A stretch of DNA of 34,262 nucleotides from a bacterium (GTDB lineage Bacteria; Patescibacteriota; Minisyncoccia; Phycocordibacterales; Phycocordibacteraceae): contig JAJXVZ010000001.1 of the NCBI GenBank assembly GCA_021781865.1, positions 1 through 34,262 on the forward strand, read 5' to 3'. Below the pieces are notes generated by a model. The model had not been told where the DNA came from and searched no databases. It worked only from the letters and a program-made list of their open reading frames with translations. Each line of letters starts with the position of its first letter. The stretch's first letter is position 1. Positions 30,169 to 34,262 of this stretch are shown piece after piece. A program made the translations under genes and the position numbers.

Positions 30169-32811
30169 ATGGCGAAACACACGAAAAAAGAAGAACATGA
30201 ACACAGGCACGGGAGCGACTGGCTCGCGGTGAAAGGTGCGCGCACGCATAACTTGAAAAACATTTCGATTAAGATGCCACGTGGCGCGATGACGGTCATC
30301 ACCGGTCTCTCTGGGAGCGGTAAGTCTTCGCTTGCTTTCGACACCATCTTCGCCGAGGGCCAGCGGCGCTACGTCGAATCGCTTTCCGCGTATGCGCGAC
30401 AGTTTCTCAACCAAATGGCGAAGCCGGATATTGATGAGATATCCGGACTCTCACCGGCTATCTCTATAGACCAGAAAAGTCGTTCGAATAACCCGCGCTC
30501 GACGGTGGCAACAGTTACTGAAATTTATGATTACCTGCGTGTCCTTTATGCGCGTGCGGGACAACCTTACTGCATTCATCACGACGTGCCCATCGTACGA
30601 CTTTCAAAGGAAGAGATGATCAAAATGGTGCTTTCGCGTGTAGACGCGAAACGTGTTGATATGAATACGAATATTATGGGAGTTGCGGTGGACAAGAGCG
30701 CGGTAACCATTTTGAGCCCCGTTGTTGTTGGTAGGAAAGGCGAATACTATCAATTACTCTACGACCTTCTCAACAAGGGATATGAAAGGGTAATTATCGA
30801 TGGGAAACCGAAGTCGCTTCGTGAGAAAATAGAACTTGATCGAAATAAGCATCACAGCATCGACGCGGTCGTTGATCGTATATTTGCTTCAGAGTTTACA
30901 CGAACGATCGATGGTGCACGTGAGCGGCTCTCAGAAGCACTCGAACTCGCACTTAAAGAATCTGATGGTCTCGTGAAAATCCAGCATGCTGACGGGACAT
31001 CAGAAACCCTTTCATCGAAGTTTATTTGTCCAAATGATGGTGCATCTTTCCCCGAAGTAGAACCACGTCTTTTTTCTTTCAATTCGCCATATGGCGCGTG
31101 CCCTGCTTGTCATGGTCTCGGAACAGAGTCTCTTTTTTCTGATAACCAATGTCTCGTATGCGAGGGGAAACGACTTCGTCCAGAAGCGCTGCGCGTATAT
31201 TTGAAAGGAAAAATGGATAAAACATTGGGGAAAAACATCGTCGATTTTACCGGATTATCGATTAGAGAAGCAAAAGAGTTTATCGATACAATTGAACTTT
31301 CGGCTATACGGAAAGACATCGCCGCGCCTATTTTGAGGGAAATCGAGAATCGTCTTACCTTCATGCTAAACGTTGGCCTTGACTATCTTACATTGAATCG
31401 TTCAGCAGCAACACTTTCTGGTGGCGAAAGTCAACGTATTCGATTAGCTTCCCAACTTGGCAGTGGTCTCACAGGCGCGCTTTATGTACTCGACGAGCCA
31501 ACCATTGGTTTGCATCAACGCGACAATGATCGTCTCATTAAAACACTTCTGACTTTAAAAGAGCTCGGAAACACAATCCTCATCGTCGAACATGATGAGG
31601 AGACTATTTTCTCCTCCGATTACATCGTAGATATAGGTCCTGGTGCGGGGAAACATGGCGGCACGGTTGTTGCTTCTGGTTGGCTTGATGACCTATTGAT
31701 CGCTGGAAAAAATGAAAGCGGCTCGTCAACACTCGCATACTTACGTGGGGAACGGGAGATTCCTTTGCCAAAAACGCGTCGCACGGGCGAAAAGGGTTCA
31801 CTGAAAGTGCGCGGCGCAACATTGCACAATATAAAAAATCAAAACATTGATGTCCCACTCGGGAAACTCGTTTGCATTACAGGTGTTTCTGGAAGCGGTA
31901 AGTCGACGTTTCTCTATGATATTTTGCATCGTAATATCGCGGCCCGCTTTGCTCGTCGTGAGGCAAAACTTGAGCACGTGGCGTCTCTGACGGGTACTGA
32001 ATATATTAGTCGCGCAGTGCTCATTGATCAGTCACCGATTGGACGCACCCCACGCTCCAACCCCGCGACTTATACCGGTGCTTTCACTCACATACGCGAT
32101 CTCTTCGCCTCTACCGCTGAGGCGCGCGCACGCGGATGGCGACCCGGCCGCTTCTCTTTTAATGTTCCGGGTGGACGCTGCGAGGCTTGTCAGGGAAACG
32201 GTTCTATTGCCGTAGAGATGCACTTCTTACCAACGGTATATGTAACTTGTGATGTATGTGAAGGGAAGCGTTTCATGAGAGAAACACTTGAAATCACTTA
32301 CCGTGGTAAAAACATTCACGAAGTGCTCGGCATGACCATCGAGGAGGCGGAAAAGTTTTTCGGAGATATTCCTGCGATTGCCGAACGTCTTGCGAGTCTC
32401 AATGCGACCGGGCTTGAATATCTTACGCTCGGACAGAGCGCGACGACTCTCTCGGGCGGGGAAGCACAGCGTGTAAAGATTGCGAGTGAACTTCATCGTC
32501 CAATCACAATGAAAACCATCTATCTTCTCGACGAACCGACGGTCGGTCTACACTATGAGGATGTACGGAAGCTCATTGAAATTCTTCAGGAACTTGTGCG
32601 ACGTGGTAACACGGTCGTCGTCATTGAACATAACCTCGACGTCATTAAGAGTGCTGATTACCTTATAGACTTCGGGCCTGAGGGTGGACAGGACGGTGGC
32701 ACCGTTATTGCGAAAGGTACACCCGAAGAAGTAGCTGAAATTTCCGGTTCGCATACAGGTGTCTACTTAGCAAAGGTTCTAAAACGTCATGCAGCTAAAC
32801 GAACTCATTAA
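30169..32811 (+). CDS. uvrA: excinuclease ABC subunit A
   Basis: ATG 30169 (MAKHTKKEE) is preferred over 30121 because the promoter and an AGGAG site lie between them. The product has 880 residues with two ABC ATPase modules: Walker A GLSGSGKS at 46-53 and GVSGSGKS at 572-579, signatures LSGGESQRIRLA and LSGGEAQRVKIA, and Walker B LDEPTIGLH and LDEPTVGLH. The second zinc module is intact (Cys671, 674, 694, 697). The first has C-x2-D: Cys287, Asp290, Cys311, Cys314, so one of its four Cys is replaced by Asp. The protein finds bulky DNA lesions. The end overlaps the start of uvrC by 23 bp. Confidence 0.96.
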   Translation: MAKHTKKEEHEHRHGSDWLAVKGARTHNLKNISIKMPRGAMTVITGLSGSGKSSLAFDTIFAEGQRRYVESLSAYARQFLNQMAKPDIDEISGLSPAISIDQKSRSNNPRSTVATVTEIYDYLRVLYARAGQPYCIHHDVPIVRLSKEEMIKMVLSRVDAKRVDMNTNIMGVAVDKSAVTILSPVVVGRKGEYYQLLYDLLNKGYERVIIDGKPKSLREKIELDRNKHHSIDAVVDRIFASEFTRTIDGARERLSEALELALKESDGLVKIQHADGTSETLSSKFICPNDGASFPEVEPRLFSFNSPYGACPACHGLGTESLFSDNQCLVCEGKRLRPEALRVYLKGKMDKTLGKNIVDFTGLSIREAKEFIDTIELSAIRKDIAAPILREIENRLTFMLNVGLDYLTLNRSAATLSGGESQRIRLASQLGSGLTGALYVLDEPTIGLHQRDNDRLIKTLLTLKELGNTILIVEHDEETIFSSDYIVDIGPGAGKHGGTVVASGWLDDLLIAGKNESGSSTLAYLRGEREIPLPKTRRTGEKGSLKVRGATLHNIKNQNIDVPLGKLVCITGVSGSGKSTFLYDILHRNIAARFARREAKLEHVASLTGTEYISRAVLIDQSPIGRTPRSNPATYTGAFTHIRDLFASTAEARARGWRPGRFSFNVPGGRCEACQGNGSIAVEMHFLPTVYVTCDVCEGKRFMRETLEITYRGKNIHEVLGMTIEEAEKFFGDIPAIAERLASLNATGLEYLTLGQSATTLSGGEAQRVKIASELHRPITMKTIYLLDEPTVGLHYEDVRKLIEILQELVRRGNTVVVIEHNLDVIKSADYLIDFGPEGGQDGGTVIAKGTPEEVAEISGSHTGVYLAKVLKRHAAKRTH

Positions 32812-34027
32812 ATTCAACCTACCGGATATTCCAGGGGTTTATCTATTTAAACGAGGGCGAAAAGTTTTATATGTAGGTAAGGCGACATCGCTTCGCGATC
32901 GTGTTCGTTCGTACTTTGATGATGACCTTATCGCAATGCGTGGGCCTCGCATTGTTGATATGGTAACGAAGTCCGACCGACTTACTTACGAAACAACCCC
33001 GACAGTGCTTGAGGCTTTGGTACGTGAAGCGGCGCTTATTAAGCGATATCACCCACCTGCAAATGTGGAAGGGAAAGACGATTCAACGTTTCTTTACGCA
33101 TGTATCACGCAAGAGGAGATCCCACGTGTGCTTATACTACGAGGGAAAGAAATCGACTTTAAGGCGAAACGCACGTTCAATGGGCAAAAACTGAAAGCGT
33201 TGTATGGACCATTTCCTTCTCTCACACAATTACGCGAAGGATTGCGTATTATTCGACGCATCTTCCCATTTTTTGACACAGCAAAGCCAGTTATCGCAAA
33301 CGATAAACACCATTTGGCAAAGATGGAATTTAACAGACAAATTGGGCAGTATCCACATACTTTTAATGCAAAAGAATATCGACATTCAATGCGTCAAGTT
33401 GCGCTTCTTCTTTCTGGTCGTGGGAGGGAATTGCGGACGAGGCTTGAAAGGGAAATGCGAATAGCAGTAAAGAAAGAGCGTTTTGAAGAAGCGGCTGAGG
33501 CACGTAAGGCGCTCTTCGCACTCAATCATGTGCAGGATGTTTCTCTCATTAGAGGTGAAGGGCTCGTGGAACCAGTGGAAAATTCCGTACGCATAGAGGC
33601 CTACGACACCGCGCATCTTTCTGGCACGAGCGCCATTGGTGTCATGATAGTTATTGAAAATGATACATCAATTAAGAAGGATTACCGGATATTTCATATA
33701 CGTGGCGTTCAGAAGAACAATGACATCGCGTCGTTGAGGGAGATTCTCTTACGACGTCTCGGGCATTCGGAATGGCCTTTACCAAAAGTAATAGTTGTGG
33801 ATGGCGGGGTAGCTCAGAAGAGAACCGCAGAGACGGTACTTGCCGAGGCCGGCGTCGTCATTCCTGTTGTTGCGGTCGTGAAAGACGAACGACATCATCC
33901 CCGTGAGATTATCGGTGCACGTCGTGCCGGTATTACCGAGGCAAATGCCGTATTCGCTAATAGCGAAGCGCACCGTTTTTCTCTTGCACGACACCGTCAT
34001 GCGCGGAATAAATTATATAAGGCCTGA
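32789..34027 (+). CDS. uvrC: excinuclease ABC subunit C, short form
   Basis: A 412-residue UvrC, much shorter than the usual 600 or so. Visible parts are the GIY-YIG nuclease (GVYLFKRGRKVLYVGKA at the start) for the 3' cut, the UVR motif (RFEEAAEARKALFAL) that binds UvrB, and the RNase H-like nuclease for the 5' cut with YDTAHLSGT, VVDGG and EAHRFSLARHRH. The C-terminal helix-hairpin-helix pair is absent. The four Cys that bind a [4Fe-4S] cluster in other UvrC proteins are missing: the corresponding stretch reads MEFNRQIGQYPHTF (179-192). The protein is probably functional as a reduced form. The start overlaps uvrA by 23 bp, so translation is likely coupled. Confidence 0.93.
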   Translation: MQLNELIKFNLPDIPGVYLFKRGRKVLYVGKATSLRDRVRSYFDDDLIAMRGPRIVDMVTKSDRLTYETTPTVLEALVREAALIKRYHPPANVEGKDDSTFLYACITQEEIPRVLILRGKEIDFKAKRTFNGQKLKALYGPFPSLTQLREGLRIIRRIFPFFDTAKPVIANDKHHLAKMEFNRQIGQYPHTFNAKEYRHSMRQVALLLSGRGRELRTRLEREMRIAVKKERFEEAAEARKALFALNHVQDVSLIRGEGLVEPVENSVRIEAYDTAHLSGTSAIGVMIVIENDTSIKKDYRIFHIRGVQKNNDIASLREILLRRLGHSEWPLPKVIVVDGGVAQKRTAETVLAEAGVVIPVVAVVKDERHHPREIIGARRAGITEANAVFANSEAHRFSLARHRHARNKLYKA

Positions 34028-34033
34028 TATACT
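34025..34033 (+). promoter_or_regulatory. extended -10 promoter of ddl, over the uvrC stop codon
   Basis: TGA (34025-34027) is both the uvrC stop and the TGn of an extended -10 with TATACT at 34028-34033. The ATG at 34040 follows after 6 nt, predicting a leaderless mRNA. Confidence 0.5.
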
Positions 34034-34039
34034 TTGCTC

Positions 34040-34262
34040 ATGCAAACTATTGTCGGGGTGTTGCGAGGTGGGCCTTCGCGTGAACATGAAGTTTCGCTAA
34101 AGTCGGGCGCCGCCATTCTCGCGAATCTTCCAGAAAGTCATTTCGCCGCGCACGATATCTATATCGATAAAAGCGGACAATGGCACGAACGTGGTCGTCC
34201 GACCACGCCCGACCGCACCCTGCGACAACTCGACGCAGTTCTCATCGGTTTGCATGGCGAAT
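34040..34262 (+). CDS. ddl: D-alanine-D-alanine ligase, N-terminal part (cut by window end)
   Basis: The first 74 codons are present. VGVLRGGPSREHEVSLKSG matches the start of Ddl enzymes (GG-x-S-x-E-H-x-V-S), and the last visible residues GLHGE begin the conserved LHGxxGEDG motif. Ddl joins two D-Ala for peptidoglycan precursors, so the organism makes a wall or has the means to. The rest lies outside the window. An extended -10 box 6 nt before the ATG fixes the start. Confidence 0.85.
   Translation, partial: MQTIVGVLRGGPSREHEVSLKSGAAILANLPESHFAAHDIYIDKSGQWHERGRPTTPDRTLRQLDAVLIGLHGE

Overview
The window looks like a chromosomal piece of a candidate phyla radiation bacterium, most likely a Parcubacteria-type lineage. 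This is inferred from gene content and style: small exported proteins with two membrane segments next to type IV secretion-like genes, a DUF5663-like protein, a UvrC shortened to about 412 residues, many housekeeping genes without a Shine-Dalgarno sequence, and tRNA genes without an encoded CCA end. No rRNA or marker tree is available here, so the lineage is an inference.

Layout. 1-830: 3' part of a PLP enzyme. 880-1410 (minus): unknown protein. 1509-5008: metallo-beta-lactamase-like protein, small membrane protein and gyrA, probably one operon. 5395-9810: methyltransferase, membrane-anchored solute-binding protein and six consecutive pilin-like two-segment membrane proteins. 9835-12384: two minus-strand exported-protein genes, each with its own promoter and terminator, flanking a divergent tRNA-Leu/tRNA-Lys pair. 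12931-14355 (minus): pyruvate kinase. 14498-16798: exported protein of unknown function, DsbA-like oxidoreductase and a small holin-4-like membrane protein. 16969-17178: small orphan gene with its own terminator. 17722-18339 (minus): DedA protein, divergent from 18363-23786, which holds a TraD/HerA-like ATPase and an 880-residue membrane protein. 23809-24674: DUF5663-like protein and FKBP isomerase. 24683-25893: tandem pair of beta-barrel-like exported proteins. 25942-26705 (minus): lipoprotein. 26734-34262: tgt, uvrB, uvrA, uvrC and the start of ddl.

Two expression styles coexist. Many core genes have a -10 element (often extended, TGn) that ends only 6-12 nt before the ATG, which predicts leaderless or nearly leaderless mRNAs. 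Five exported-protein genes instead sit in four separate units with TTGACA/TTGACT-like -35 boxes, longer 5' leaders, strong AGGAGG-like sites and classical intrinsic terminators. These look like independently acquired cassettes set between core blocks.

The most interesting points are the six-gene pilin-like array, a palindromic -10 box that appears to serve two divergent leaderless genes (dedA and the ATPase), the beta-barrel-like and lipoprotein cassettes in a lineage generally thought to lack a classical outer membrane, and the loss of metal or Fe-S ligands in several proteins (Tgt, UvrC, UvrA zinc site 1, the MBL protein). All functional statements rest on motif recognition by eye; no database search was run.
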